A stretch of 64,000 bases of DNA from Saccharothrix ecbatanensis (GCF_014205015.1 NZ_JACHMO010000001.1:7068001-7132000), one strand, 5' to 3'. Counted from the first letter of the stretch, positions 42,141-51,247 are shown. Notes: generated by a model not told the origin, from the sequence alone. Numbers and translations are program-made.

Positions 42141-44702
42141 ATGCGCCGAACGATCACCGTGCTCGTGGCCCTACTCCTGGCCACCGCCGCACTGTCCGCA
42201 CCGGCCACCGCCGCCACCGGCCTGACCGCCACCTTCAGCAGAACGGGCGCCACGGCCAAGTTCGTGGTGGCCAACCCGACGACCACCGCCATCTCCGGCT
42301 GGTCGATCAAGTTCGACCTGCCCACCGGCGTCACGGTCAGCGGCGCCCAGCACGCCACCACCACGCAGACCGGCACGCGGGTGACCCTGACGCCCGCCTA
42401 CTACATCGGCACCATCCAGCCGGGCCGCGACACCGAGCCGTACAGCCCGACGTTCACCCTCAGCCAGGCCGTCGACCCGACCACCTGCACGATCAACGGC
42501 GCGAGCTGCGACGGCAGCGGCCCACCGCCACCACCGCCCGCGCCGGTCACGGCCGACTTCAGCGTCACCGGGTCGGCCGGCAAGTTCGTGGTCAACAACA
42601 ACACCGACGCGGTGCTGACGGACTGGTCGATCACGTTCACCCTGCCGGCCGGCGTCACGGCGGGCGGCGCGCAGCACGCCACGGTCAGCCAGACCGGCAA
42701 CGCCGTCACGCTCAACCCGGTGCACTACAACCGGAGCGTGGGCGCACGCCGTTCCACCGAGCCGTACAGCCCGACGTTCACGCTCAGCAGCGCGGCCGAG
42801 CCGGTCACCTGCCGGATCAACAACGTCAACTGCGACGGCACGCCGGACACGCCGCCCACCCCGCCGGGCAACCTGCACTCGCCGGTGAAGACCACCAAGA
42901 CCGTCTCGCTCGCCTGGACCGCCTCCGCTCCAGGCTCCCTCCCGATCGCGGTGTATGAGGTATACAACGGCGCCACCCTCGCCACCACGGTCACCTCCAC
43001 GAGCGCCACCGTCGCCGACCTCATCCCGAATACTGCATACAGTTTTACGGTCAAGGCCAAGGACACCAAAGGCACACGGTCGACTGCATCCAATGTGCTG
43101 ACCGTGACCACCAACAACCCGGCCGACGACACCCAGCCCCCGACCGCGCCGACGAACCTGCGCAGCACCGCGAAGGACGCCGGCAGCATCACGTTGAGCT
43201 GGGACGCGTCCACCGACAACCGCGGCGTGGCCAACTACGACGTCCAACTGGGCAACACCGTGAAGACCACCGTCCTCGGCACGACGGCAAAGGTCGACGG
43301 CCTCTCGCCGTCCACCGCGTACACGTTCACCGTCCGGGCCCGCGACCTGTACGACAACACGTCGACCCCGAGCAACGCCGTCACAGTGTCCACTTCGGAC
43401 ATCGTCAACGGCTACGCCCGGGTCGGCTACTTCGTCCAGTGGGGCATCTACGGCCGCCAGTTCTTCGTCAAGAACCTGGACACCAACGGCACCGCGGCCA
43501 AGCTCACCCACCTCAACTACGCGTTCGGCAACATCGACCCGACCAACCTGACCTGCCTGCACGGCGTCACCAAGGGCACCTCACCCAACCCCCAAGACCC
43601 CAACCAGGGCGACGGCGCGGGTGACGCGGAAGCCGACTACAGCAGGCCGTTCAGCGCGGCGCAGTCCGTGGACGGCGTCGGCGACACGGGCTGGGAACCG
43701 TTGCGCGGCAACTACAACCAGCTCCGCAAGCTCAAGGCCAAGCACCCGCACCTGAAAATCCTGATCTCGCTCGGCGGCTGGACCTACTCGAAGTACTTCT
43801 CCGACGTCGCCGCCACCGACGCGGCCCGCAAGAAGTTCGTCAAGTCCTGCCTGGACATCTACATCAAGGGCAACCTGCCCGTCTACAACGCGGCGGGCGG
43901 TCCCGGCACGGCGGCGGGCATCTTCGACGGCATCGACCTCGACTGGGAGTGGCCGGGCGCGGAGGGTCACCCGGGCAACCACATCGGCCCGGACGACAAG
44001 CGGAACAACACCCTCCTGATCGACGAGTTCCGCCGGCAGCTCGACGAGCTCGGCGGGCAGCACGGCCGACGGTACGACCTGACCGCGTTCACCCCGGCCG
44101 ACCCGGCGAAGATCGAGGCCGGCTGGGACCTCCCGCAGGTGGCGAAGTCCCTGGACATCTTCAACGTGCAGGGCTACGACTTCCACGGCGCGGGCAGCGA
44201 CAACTCGTGGGAGCCCAACCGCACCGGCCACCAGGGCAACCTGTACGCCGACGTGGACGACCCGTACCCGTTCCACTTCAGCGTGGAGAACGCGGTGAAC
44301 GCGTACACGTCGGTCGGCGTGCACCCGCGCAAGATCACCATCGGGCTGGCGTTCTACGGCCGCGGCTGGCAGGGCGTGCAGGCCGGTGGGAAGAACGGCG
44401 AGTGGCAGTCCGCGACGGGCGCCGCGCCCGGCCAGTTCGCCGAGGAGGCGGGCACGCGCGGCTACTCGAACCTGCTGGCGAGCGTGCCGGGCTGCGCCGT
44501 CCACCACGACGAGGTGGCCGTGGCGACGTCGTGCTTCACCGGCAACGGCGGCCAGTGGTGGACGTTCGACGACGTCTGGGCGATCCAGAAGAAGACCGCG
44601 TGGCTCAAGCAGCGCGGCCTGCTCGGCGCGATGATCTGGGAGATGTCCGGTGACACCGCCACCGGCACCCTGATCAACGCCGTGGACGCGGGCCTGAAGT
44701 AG
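42141..44702 (+). CDS. Secreted GH18 chitinase with two CBM2-like modules and two FnIII domains
   Basis: 853 residues, ATG at 42141. Signal peptide TITVLVALLLATAALSAPATAA. Two related carbohydrate-binding modules of the CBM2 kind follow (about 26-115 and 137-235; each with W-S-I-K/T-F and EPYSPTFTLS), separated by a Pro linker. Two fibronectin III domains (about 245-330 and 343-422) come next, then a GH18 catalytic barrel from about 430. The catalytic motif is FDGIDLDWEWP (general acid Glu near 603), with LISLGGWTYSKYF before it and MIWEMSGD at the end. It should degrade chitin outside the cell. Terminated by a strong hairpin. Confidence 0.95.
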   Translation: MRRTITVLVALLLATAALSAPATAATGLTATFSRTGATAKFVVANPTTTAISGWSIKFDLPTGVTVSGAQHATTTQTGTRVTLTPAYYIGTIQPGRDTEPYSPTFTLSQAVDPTTCTINGASCDGSGPPPPPPAPVTADFSVTGSAGKFVVNNNTDAVLTDWSITFTLPAGVTAGGAQHATVSQTGNAVTLNPVHYNRSVGARRSTEPYSPTFTLSSAAEPVTCRINNVNCDGTPDTPPTPPGNLHSPVKTTKTVSLAWTASAPGSLPIAVYEVYNGATLATTVTSTSATVADLIPNTAYSFTVKAKDTKGTRSTASNVLTVTTNNPADDTQPPTAPTNLRSTAKDAGSITLSWDASTDNRGVANYDVQLGNTVKTTVLGTTAKVDGLSPSTAYTFTVRARDLYDNTSTPSNAVTVSTSDIVNGYARVGYFVQWGIYGRQFFVKNLDTNGTAAKLTHLNYAFGNIDPTNLTCLHGVTKGTSPNPQDPNQGDGAGDAEADYSRPFSAAQSVDGVGDTGWEPLRGNYNQLRKLKAKHPHLKILISLGGWTYSKYFSDVAATDAARKKFVKSCLDIYIKGNLPVYNAAGGPGTAAGIFDGIDLDWEWPGAEGHPGNHIGPDDKRNNTLLIDEFRRQLDELGGQHGRRYDLTAFTPADPAKIEAGWDLPQVAKSLDIFNVQGYDFHGAGSDNSWEPNRTGHQGNLYADVDDPYPFHFSVENAVNAYTSVGVHPRKITIGLAFYGRGWQGVQAGGKNGEWQSATGAAPGQFAEEAGTRGYSNLLASVPGCAVHHDEVAVATSCFTGNGGQWWTFDDVWAIQKKTAWLKQRGLLGAMIWEMSGDTATGTLINAVDAGLK

Positions 44703-44730
44703 CGGGGTAGCCGGCCTGAAGTAGCGGGGG

Positions 44731-44760
44731 TGGCGGCCCTGGACAACCCCAGGGCCGCCA
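44731..44760. terminator. Bidirectional terminator between chitinase and aminodeoxychorismate lyase genes
   Basis: 12-bp perfect stem TGGCGGCCCTGG / CCAGGGCCGCCA with loop ACAACC. It lies between two convergent genes and can serve both. Confidence 0.85.
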
Positions 44761-44764
44761 ACTC

Positions 44765-45607
44765 CTAGTACTCGGACTCGTACAGGTCGGCGACCTCGGC
44801 GTGCAGCTCGGCCGAGTCGGGCAGCGTCTTGCCGTCCAACGTGTGCACTCGGGTGATCTTGCGGACGCTCGACACCAGGAACACGCCGTCCGCGGAGTAC
44901 AGCTCCTCCACCGGGATCGGCCGCACCTCGACCGTCCAGCCCTCGCGCCCGGCGGCCCGGAACAGCGCGGCCTGCGTCGTGCCGGGCAGGATGCCAAGCT
45001 CGGCCGGCGGCGTGGTCAGGGTGCGACCGCGGGCCATGATCAGCGTGGACGTCGGGCCTTCCAGCACCGACCCGGACGACGTGGTGAACACGACCTCCGC
45101 CGCGCCACGCCGTTCCGCCTCACGGATCGCCGCCATGTTCATCGCGTACGACAGCGACTTGGCGCCCAGCAGCAGCCACGGCGCGCGGTCCATCAGGCCC
45201 GGCTCGATCCCCCGGTCCAGGGTGACCGCCGCGATCCCCTCGGCCCGCTGCGCCATCACCTTGGGCGAGATGTCCATCGCCAGCGCGAAACCGGTGGGTG
45301 TGCCGTCACCGCCTTCGACGCCGCGGGTGTAGACGAGCTTCAACGCGATCTCCGCGCCGCCCGTCCAGTTCGCCAGCACGAGGTCGACGGCGTGCTCGAA
45401 CGCGGCACGGTCGGGCTCGGGCAAGTCGAGCATCGCCGCCGAGCGGGCCAGTCGGTCCAGGTGCGGACCGAGTTCCCGGGGCTTGCCGTCGACAACCAGG
45501 ATCGTCTCGAAGACCCCGTCGCCGCGCATGAGGCCGAAGTCGTCGACCCGGATCAGCGGGGCGTCGGGGTCGGCCAGGGTTCCGTCCAGTAGTGCGAGCA
45601 CGCGCAT
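44765..45607 (-). CDS. Aminodeoxychorismate lyase / class IV PLP aminotransferase-like
   Basis: 280 residues, ATG at 45605-45607. Fold-type IV PLP enzyme: DFGLMRGDGVFETI at the N-terminus, PLP lysine Lys150 in LLGAKSLSYAMNM, EVVFTTSSGSVLEG and GILPGTTQAAL for phosphate binding. The homologue at this position in M. tuberculosis (Rv0812) is regarded as 4-amino-4-deoxychorismate lyase of folate synthesis. D-amino acid or branched-chain aminotransferase activity cannot be excluded from sequence. It is divergent from the fur-type gene with a 34-bp gap. Confidence 0.85.
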   Translation of the reverse strand: MRVLALLDGTLADPDAPLIRVDDFGLMRGDGVFETILVVDGKPRELGPHLDRLARSAAMLDLPEPDRAAFEHAVDLVLANWTGGAEIALKLVYTRGVEGGDGTPTGFALAMDISPKVMAQRAEGIAAVTLDRGIEPGLMDRAPWLLLGAKSLSYAMNMAAIREAERRGAAEVVFTTSSGSVLEGPTSTLIMARGRTLTTPPAELGILPGTTQAALFRAAGREGWTVEVRPIPVEELYSADGVFLVSSVRKITRVHTLDGKTLPDSAELHAEVADLYESEY

Positions 45608-45641
45608 ACCGTGAGACTACTCACGGCCTACCATCGAATTC

Positions 45642-46091
45642 GTGGACACCGCCAGCGCCCCGAAAGCCCTGCGCAAGACGCTGCACGACCGCGGTATGCG
45701 GATGACACCGCAGCGCCAGCTCGTGCTGGACGCGGTGCGCGAACTGGGCCACGCCACACCGGAGCAGATCTGCCAGCGAGTGCAGGTCACCGCGCCCACG
45801 GTCAACATCACCACCGTCTACCGCAACCTCGACCTGCTGGAGCGGCTCGGCCTGGTCCGGCACACGCACCTCGGGCACGGCGCGCCGAACTACTCGGTCG
45901 ACGAGCACGAGCACGTGCACCTCGTGTGCCACCGGTGCGGGCGGATGGACGAGGTGCCGTGCGAACTCCTCTCCCCGCTGGGGGGAACACTCCGGGCGGA
46001 GTACGGGTTCGAACTTGATGCGAGCCACCTCGCGCTGTCCGGCACGTGCCGCGAGTGCCTGACCCAGAGTGCGTCGAAGGAGTCCGAGTGA
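45642..46091 (+). CDS. Fur-family metalloregulator
   Basis: 149 residues from a GTG at 45642. Winged helix with MRMTPQRQLVLDAVREL and TVNITTVYRNLDLLERLGLV. The metal and dimer region carries DEHEHVHLVCHRCGRMDE and a C-terminal CREC, i.e. two Cys-x2-Cys pairs for structural zinc. Whether it senses Zn, Fe, Ni or peroxide cannot be decided. The stop overlaps the start of ygfZ (GTGA), an unusual coupling of a repressor with an Fe-S cluster assembly factor that hints at iron or oxidative-stress control. Confidence 0.88.
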   Translation: MDTASAPKALRKTLHDRGMRMTPQRQLVLDAVRELGHATPEQICQRVQVTAPTVNITTVYRNLDLLERLGLVRHTHLGHGAPNYSVDEHEHVHLVCHRCGRMDEVPCELLSPLGGTLRAEYGFELDASHLALSGTCRECLTQSASKESE

Positions 46092-47179
46092 ATTCACCGC
46101 TGTTGACCGCTCCGGGTGCGGTAGCCCCGTTCGAGGGCGTCCCCGACCAGGGCGTGCCGTGGCACTTCGGCGACCCGTTCGCCGAACAGCGCTCGGCCGC
46201 GCGGTCGGTCGCGGTGTTCGACCGGTCGAACCGGGCCGTCGTCGCGGTGCCGGGTGACGACCGGCTGCCGTGGCTGCACTCGCTGACCAGCCAGCACTTC
46301 ACCGCGCTGGGCGAGGACGAGGGCACCGAGGCGCTGATCCTGGACGTCCAGGGCCGGGTCCAGCACCACGTCGTGGTGGCGAACGTCGGCGGTGTCGTCT
46401 ACCTCGACATGGAGCGGGAGCAGGTCGCCGAACTCCAGTCGTACCTGGGCAAGATGGTGTTCTGGTCGAAGGTCGAGCCGCGGGACGCGACGGCCGAGCT
46501 GGCCGTGCTGACCGTGGTCGGCCCGGAGATCGCCGGATTGTTCAACAAACTTGCCCTCCCCCTCCCGGACGGCCCGCACGGCGTCGTCGCGCTGGAAGGC
46601 GGCTTCGCCCGGCGCATGACGTGGCCCGGCCAGGACGCGGTCGACCTGGTGGTCCCGCGGCCGGACATCGCCGACTGGTGGCAGAAGCTCACCGACGCGG
46701 GCGCGCGCCCGGCCGGGAGCTGGGCGTTCGAGGCGTTGCGGGTCGAGTCCCTGCACCCGCGGCTGGGCGTCGACACGGACGAGAAGACCATCCCGCACGA
46801 GGTGAACTGGATCGGCGACGCCGTGCACCTCGACAAGGGCTGCTACCGGGGCCAGGAGACCGTCAGCAAGGTGCACAACGTCGGCCGCCCGCCGCGCCGG
46901 ATGCTGCTCCTGCACCTGGACGGCTCCATGGAAGTGCAGCCGGAGACCGGCGACCCGGTGCTGGCCGGCGACCGCGTGGTCGGCCGGGTCGGCAGCGTGG
47001 CGCTGCACCACGAGCTGGGCACGATCGTGTTGGCGCTGGTCAAGCGGTCGATCACACCGGATACGGAACTGCTGGTCGGCGCCGAGGACCGCCGCGTGCA
47101 GGCGTCCGTCGACCCGGACTCGGTGCCGCCGGACACCCCGGGCCTGGGCCGTGAGGCGGCCCGCAACCTGGGCCGCTGA
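46088..47179 (+). CDS. ygfZ: Folate-binding YgfZ-like Fe-S assembly protein
   Basis: 363 residues from the GTG at 46088 that overlaps the fur-type stop. GcvT-like folate-binding fold with FDRSNRAVVAVPGDDRLPWL, the family signature KGCYRGQETVSKVH at about 250-265 and a C-terminal barrel. YgfZ/IBA57-type proteins use tetrahydrofolate in assembly or repair of Fe-S clusters. M. tuberculosis carries the equivalent gene (Rv0811c as remembered) next to the aminodeoxychorismate lyase, as here. Confidence 0.92.
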   Translation: MNSPLLTAPGAVAPFEGVPDQGVPWHFGDPFAEQRSAARSVAVFDRSNRAVVAVPGDDRLPWLHSLTSQHFTALGEDEGTEALILDVQGRVQHHVVVANVGGVVYLDMEREQVAELQSYLGKMVFWSKVEPRDATAELAVLTVVGPEIAGLFNKLALPLPDGPHGVVALEGGFARRMTWPGQDAVDLVVPRPDIADWWQKLTDAGARPAGSWAFEALRVESLHPRLGVDTDEKTIPHEVNWIGDAVHLDKGCYRGQETVSKVHNVGRPPRRMLLLHLDGSMEVQPETGDPVLAGDRVVGRVGSVALHHELGTIVLALVKRSITPDTELLVGAEDRRVQASVDPDSVPPDTPGLGREAARNLGR

Positions 47180-47279
47180 TCCGGTCCGGAAAACCGGCGA
47201 CTTCGCCTGCCTGCGGTTCCGTGCCGAACGGGTGTCGCCGAGGCGGTGGACCGGGCGGGTTGTGTGTCAGGATCACGGC

Positions 47280-48128
47280 ATGTCCCGACCCGGATCCCAC
47301 GGCACGCTGCTGACCGTCGCCCCCACCGGGGCCGAGCACGCGAAGGCCGACGTCCCCCAGCTGCCGGTCACGGTGGCGGAACTGGTCGGCACGGCCGAGG
47401 CGTGCGAGCAGGTCGGCGCCACCATGATCCACGTGCACATCCGCGGCGCGGACACCAAGCCGTCGCTGGACCTGGGGCTGCTCAAGGAGACGGTCGCGGC
47501 GCTGAGGGAGCGCACGAACCTGATCGTGCAGCTGTCCACCGGCGGCGCGGTGACCGACCCCGAGGCGGACCGGCTGCGGGTGCTCGACGCCCTGCCCGAC
47601 TCGGCGTCCTGCACCATGGGCACGGTGAACTTCGGCGACGACGTCTTCCTGAACCGCTGGGAGTTCGTGGTCGCGTTGCACAAGGGAATGCAGGAGCGGG
47701 GGATCGTCCCCGAGTACGAGATCTTCGACATCGGCCAGCTGGCGTCCCTTCGGCGGCTGCTGGACCAGCACGGGCTGCCGGCGGGCGGCAAGGTGCACGT
47801 CGACCTGGTGATGGGCGTGCCGGGCGGCATGCCGGGTGACGCGGAGACGCTGGTGGCGGCGTTGCGGCTGCTGCCGGAGGGCGCGTCGTTCTCGGCGACG
47901 GGGATCGGGCGGACCACGCTGCCGGTGATGCTGACCGCGCTGGCCGCGGGCGGTCACCTGCGGGTGGGCATGGAGGACACCATTTCGTACGCGAAAGGCC
48001 AGCCGGTGCGGGACAACGCGCAACTGGTCGCCCGCGCCGCCGGGTTGGCGAAGATCGCCCAGCGTCCGCCGCTGTCGCCCGCGGACGCACGTGCGCTGCT
48101 CGGCGTGCGCAGTCCGGTACAGGTTTGA
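47280..48128 (+). CDS. BKACE-family (3-keto-5-aminohexanoate cleavage enzyme-like) protein
   Basis: 282 residues, ATG at 47280. TIM-barrel zinc enzyme of the beta-keto acid cleavage family: TVAPTGAEHAKADVPQLPVT, zinc ligands His51 and His53 in MIHVHIRG, LIVQLSTGGAV, HVDLVMGVPGGMPG and GGHLRVGMEDTI. These enzymes cleave a beta-keto acid with acetyl-CoA to an acyl-CoA and acetoacetate. Substrate specificity within the family is broad and cannot be assigned. Monocistronic or followed by rsiG 21 bp later. Confidence 0.9.
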   Translation: MSRPGSHGTLLTVAPTGAEHAKADVPQLPVTVAELVGTAEACEQVGATMIHVHIRGADTKPSLDLGLLKETVAALRERTNLIVQLSTGGAVTDPEADRLRVLDALPDSASCTMGTVNFGDDVFLNRWEFVVALHKGMQERGIVPEYEIFDIGQLASLRRLLDQHGLPAGGKVHVDLVMGVPGGMPGDAETLVAALRLLPEGASFSATGIGRTTLPVMLTALAAGGHLRVGMEDTISYAKGQPVRDNAQLVARAAGLAKIAQRPPLSPADARALLGVRSPVQV

Positions 48129-48149
48129 GACAACTTTGGAAGCAGGTTT

Positions 48150-48770
48150 GTGTTGGCGGGTGGACACGAACTACCGCAGGATGAGTACGTGATCGAGGTG
48201 CGCCCCGGCGGGCGCCGCCGTATCGACCGGGTGCTCGCCCCCGACTACGCGGAGGGGGTCGAGCGGCTTCCGCTCGCCGAGGTGCGCGCGTTGCGCGACG
48301 AGGCGGCGCAGGAGGAGACCGACCTGTCGTACCTCCGGAGACTGCTGCACGCGCGGATCGACATCGTGCGGGCCGAGCAGGAGCGGCGGACGTCGGGCGG
48401 TTCCGCGGTGGTCGATCAGCTCGCGACCATCCTGGCGTCGAACGCGGTCGGGCCGGCCACCGGTCTCGGCCGGTACCAGACGCAGGAGCCGTCCCGGGCG
48501 GAAGCGCACCGGCGGCACGTCGAGGCGCTGGTGTCGGACGTCGACCTGTCGGACGTGAGCGCGCTCTCGGACGACAAGCTGGACCTGGCGCTGCGCGTGT
48601 TCATCGGCGAGGAGGCCTCGGTGTCGTCACGGCGGCGCGAGGTGCAGGCCGTCGTCGACTGCCTGAACGCCGAGATCGCCGGTCGGTACCAGAACGGCAG
48701 CGCCTCGGTGGACGAGCTGCTGGCCGCGGAACGCGGTTGGCCGACCAACCCCGGTCGTTCCAAGCAGTAA
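48150..48770 (+). CDS. rsiG: RsiG-like anti-sigma factor with c-di-GMP motifs
   Basis: 206 residues from a GTG at 48150. It resembles the aerial-mycelium-formation protein family, of which Streptomyces RsiG holds the sporulation sigma factor WhiG inactive when bound to c-di-GMP. The ligand motif E-x3-S-x2-R-x3-Q-x3-D is perfect in the second helix (E155, S159, R162, Q166, D170). It occurs with one change in the first helix (E56, S60, R63, H67, D71; His for Gln). The two helices are separated by a hinge, as in RsiG. A diguanylate cyclase gene lies 27 kb away in the same window. Confidence 0.82.
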   Translation: MLAGGHELPQDEYVIEVRPGGRRRIDRVLAPDYAEGVERLPLAEVRALRDEAAQEETDLSYLRRLLHARIDIVRAEQERRTSGGSAVVDQLATILASNAVGPATGLGRYQTQEPSRAEAHRRHVEALVSDVDLSDVSALSDDKLDLALRVFIGEEASVSSRRREVQAVVDCLNAEIAGRYQNGSASVDELLAAERGWPTNPGRSKQ

Positions 48771-48815
48771 GATCACAGTCCCAGATTCTGAACCGGCCGC
48801 CTAACGTGGCCGGTG

Positions 48816-50006
48816 ATGGCACTACGACGATCCGCCGCGCCGAGGTACCGGTGGGTGGTGCTCGCGGTCGGCGCGGTCGCGCAGGGCACCAACGCCGCGG
48901 TGTTCCTGGGCCTGCCGGCGATCACCCCGCAGCTGCGGGCGCACTTCGGGCTGTCCCTGCCGCAGGTCGGGCTGCTGCTCGGCGCGGTCAACCTGGGCAC
49001 GATGCTGACCCTCGTGCTCTGGGGCGCGGCGGCCGACCGGCGCGGTGAGCGGCTGGTCATGGCCATCGGCGGGTTCGGCGCCGCCCTCTGCCTCGCGTTG
49101 GCGGCTTTCGACGGTCCTGTGGTGGCCGGCCTGGCGCTGGTCGGCGTCGGGATGTTCGGTGCGAGCGTGAACGCGGCCAGCGGCCGTGCGGTGCTGACCT
49201 GGTTCCCCGCCGAACGCCGGGGGTTCGCCATGGGCCTGCGGCAGACCGCCACCCCGCTCGGCGCGGCTCTGGCCGCCGCGGTGCTGCCGGTGATCGCCCT
49301 CCAGGCCGGGGTGCCGGTGGCGTTCCTCGCGCTGGCGGGTTTCACCGGGTTCGTCGCGGTCGCCGTGGCCCTGTTGGTCCGGGAGCCGCCGTGGGCGGTG
49401 CGATCCGGCCGGGGTCGGCACGGGATCGTGCTCAAGGACCCGGCCCTGATCCGACTCAGCACGGCCAGCGGGCTGCTGGTCGTGCCGCAGTTCACCGCCG
49501 CCGCGCTGATGGTGGAACTCCTGCACGACCACCGGGGCGTCGCCGTGGGGCTGGCGGCCGGGTTGTTCGCCGCCGCCCAGGTCGCGGGCGGCGCGGGTCG
49601 GCTGGTGGTCGGGGTGTGGTCGGACCGGTCGGCCACCCGGGTCCAGCCGCTGAAGGTGCTGAGCGTGCTGGTCGCGGTCGGGTTCGTGCTGTGCGCGGCC
49701 CTCGACCAGGCGCCGGTGTGGCTGCTGGCGACCGTCCTCGTGCCGACCGCCGCCCTGGCGCTGAGCTGGAACGGGGTCGCGATCACCGCCGCCGGTGAGC
49801 TGGCGCCGCCCGGTGGGATCGCACTTGGTATGCAAAATACCGCCAACTACCTGAGCGCCACCGTGACGCCTCCGCTCGCCGGCTGGGTCGCGGTGACCAT
49901 CGGCTGGCCCGCCGCCCTGCTGATGGCCGCCGCGGCGGCGGTGGCCGCCCGCGTGCTGCTAACCGTGCCGTTCCCGGCTCGCCAGCTCGCCCCAGAACTC
50001 CCGTAG
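48816..50006 (+). CDS. MFS transporter
   Basis: 396 residues from the ATG at 48816 (a GTG precedes it directly). About twelve hydrophobic helices, with the MFS loop WGAAADRRGERLV after helix 2 and RLVVGVWSDRSATRVQP in the second half. It resembles CynX/NarK-like or Bcr-type actinobacterial transporters of unknown substrate. The last 48 bp overlap the convergent hypothetical gene, so the ends may interfere transcriptionally. Confidence 0.87.
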   Translation: MALRRSAAPRYRWVVLAVGAVAQGTNAAVFLGLPAITPQLRAHFGLSLPQVGLLLGAVNLGTMLTLVLWGAAADRRGERLVMAIGGFGAALCLALAAFDGPVVAGLALVGVGMFGASVNAASGRAVLTWFPAERRGFAMGLRQTATPLGAALAAAVLPVIALQAGVPVAFLALAGFTGFVAVAVALLVREPPWAVRSGRGRHGIVLKDPALIRLSTASGLLVVPQFTAAALMVELLHDHRGVAVGLAAGLFAAAQVAGGAGRLVVGVWSDRSATRVQPLKVLSVLVAVGFVLCAALDQAPVWLLATVLVPTAALALSWNGVAITAAGELAPPGGIALGMQNTANYLSATVTPPLAGWVAVTIGWPAALLMAAAAAVAARVLLTVPFPARQLAPELP

Positions 50007-50840
50007 CCGCTCGTAGCGGAGGGCGACCTCCTCGGCGTCACCGGCCTCCAGCGCATCGACGATCGCGTTCACGTCCGTCGCCGAGCTGTCCTCCAGCAGG
50101 TCCTTGTCGTCGATCAGCTGGACCAGGCCGCCGTAGTCGAGCTCCACCGCCGAGTCGGACGAGAAGTGGTCGAGCCAGCGCTTGGTGTCCGCGAGGACCT
50201 TGGCGGGGCCTCCCTCACCCAGGGACCGGGACACCACGCCGTGCGCCCGCGCCACCCGTTCGAGGGCGTCCGCCATGGACACCCGCCACGACACCTGACG
50301 CTCCGGGTCGTCCTTCGGCGCCAGCACGACCCGCCGCGAGGCCGGCTCGACCAGGGCGAACCAGGGCAGCGGCACCGTCCAGGTGGTGGAGATGACGTGC
50401 ACCGCCCCGCCGGTCAGCTCGGCCATCACCGAAGACGCCCGCGCCCGGATCTCCTCGGGCTCGACCGCCACGGCTTCGTCCTGGAGCGGTCCGGTGGACG
50501 TGGCGAGGAAACCGACCAGCGCGGCGGCCGATCGGGCTCGGAGGTCGAGGGGGCAGACCAGGGGGCCGGGGCCGACTTCGCCCGGTACCTCGGCTGGACT
50601 GATGGTCATCACGTCGAACGGCGCGTCAGGGGAGACGCGTCCGTCCGACCGCTCACCGGGCAGGAGGCGACGCGGCCGGGCCAACTGTGATCGCAACCAC
50701 AGCTCCCGTTCGCGCTCACCGACGTCCGCACGGCTCAACGCCCCGTTTTCCAGGGCTTTTCGCACCTGATCTGCCAACGGTGCGTCAAGAGCCGACAGCG
50801 GTTCGTACACCCTGAGGTAGGCGACGAACGGTCGAGGCAC
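49959..50840 (-). CDS. Conserved hypothetical protein
   Basis: 293 residues, ATG at 50838-50840. It has a soluble, acidic mixed alpha/beta sequence: MPRPFVAYLRVYEPLSALDA, HVISTTWTVPLPWFALVEP, RQVSWRVSMADALERVARAH and an acidic C-terminus (DALEAGDAEEVALRYERLRE). No enzyme motif, signal peptide or membrane helix. I recall similar proteins next to the DUF3073/purM region in other Actinobacteria, which fits its place here. Function unknown. It overlaps the 3' end of the MFS gene. Confidence 0.8.
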   Translation of the reverse strand: MPRPFVAYLRVYEPLSALDAPLADQVRKALENGALSRADVGERERELWLRSQLARPRRLLPGERSDGRVSPDAPFDVMTISPAEVPGEVGPGPLVCPLDLRARSAAALVGFLATSTGPLQDEAVAVEPEEIRARASSVMAELTGGAVHVISTTWTVPLPWFALVEPASRRVVLAPKDDPERQVSWRVSMADALERVARAHGVVSRSLGEGGPAKVLADTKRWLDHFSSDSAVELDYGGLVQLIDDKDLLEDSSATDVNAIVDALEAGDAEEVALRYERLREFWGELASRERHG

Positions 50841-51002
50841 CCGCGCATCCTCCCATGGCGGGATTTGGCGGTACGTGTCACGCCTACCGCGTCGCGGGGA
50901 ACCCCTTCGACACGGTACGGTAGTTACCAGGAACTAGTTGTCGAGACGAGTGGGGCCGCCGTTCCCCCGGCCGCCCCCGTCCCTGTGCGAGGGGGTCGAG
51001 CC

Positions 51003-51188
51003 ATGGGGCGCGGCCGAGCGAAGGCCAAGCAGACCAAGGTGGCGCGGGAGCTCAAATACAGCTCTCACAACATCGACGTCGACGCCTTGCAACGCGAGCT
51101 GTCCAGCGGCGAGTCCGCCGCAGGTCGCCGAAGCGATGAACGCTTCGACGAACCGTCGGACGATGAATACGACGACTACCGTCGCTGA
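51003..51188 (+). CDS. DUF3073 small basic-acidic protein
   Basis: 61 residues, ATG at 51003. Basic N-terminus MGRGRAKAKQTKVARELKYS, central NIDVDALQREL and an acidic disordered C-terminus (EPSDDEYDDYRR). This is the full DUF3073 pattern, a small protein conserved across Actinobacteria (Rv0810c in M. tuberculosis, beside purM). Function unknown; the basic half may bind nucleic acid. A strong terminator follows 21 bp downstream. Confidence 0.92.
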   Translation: MGRGRAKAKQTKVARELKYSSHNIDVDALQRELSSGESAAGRRSDERFDEPSDDEYDDYRR

Positions 51189-51209
51189 CGTATCCACTAC
51201 CCGCTGCTG

Positions 51210-51247
51210 AGGTTGGGCTGCCGGTGCTCTTGCCGGCAGCCCAACCT
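51210..51247. terminator. Terminator between the DUF3073 and old yellow enzyme genes
   Basis: 15-bp perfect stem AGGTTGGGCTGCCGG / CCGGCAGCCCAACCT with an 8-base loop, followed by TTTG. Convergent genes on both sides suggest bidirectional use. Confidence 0.9.
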
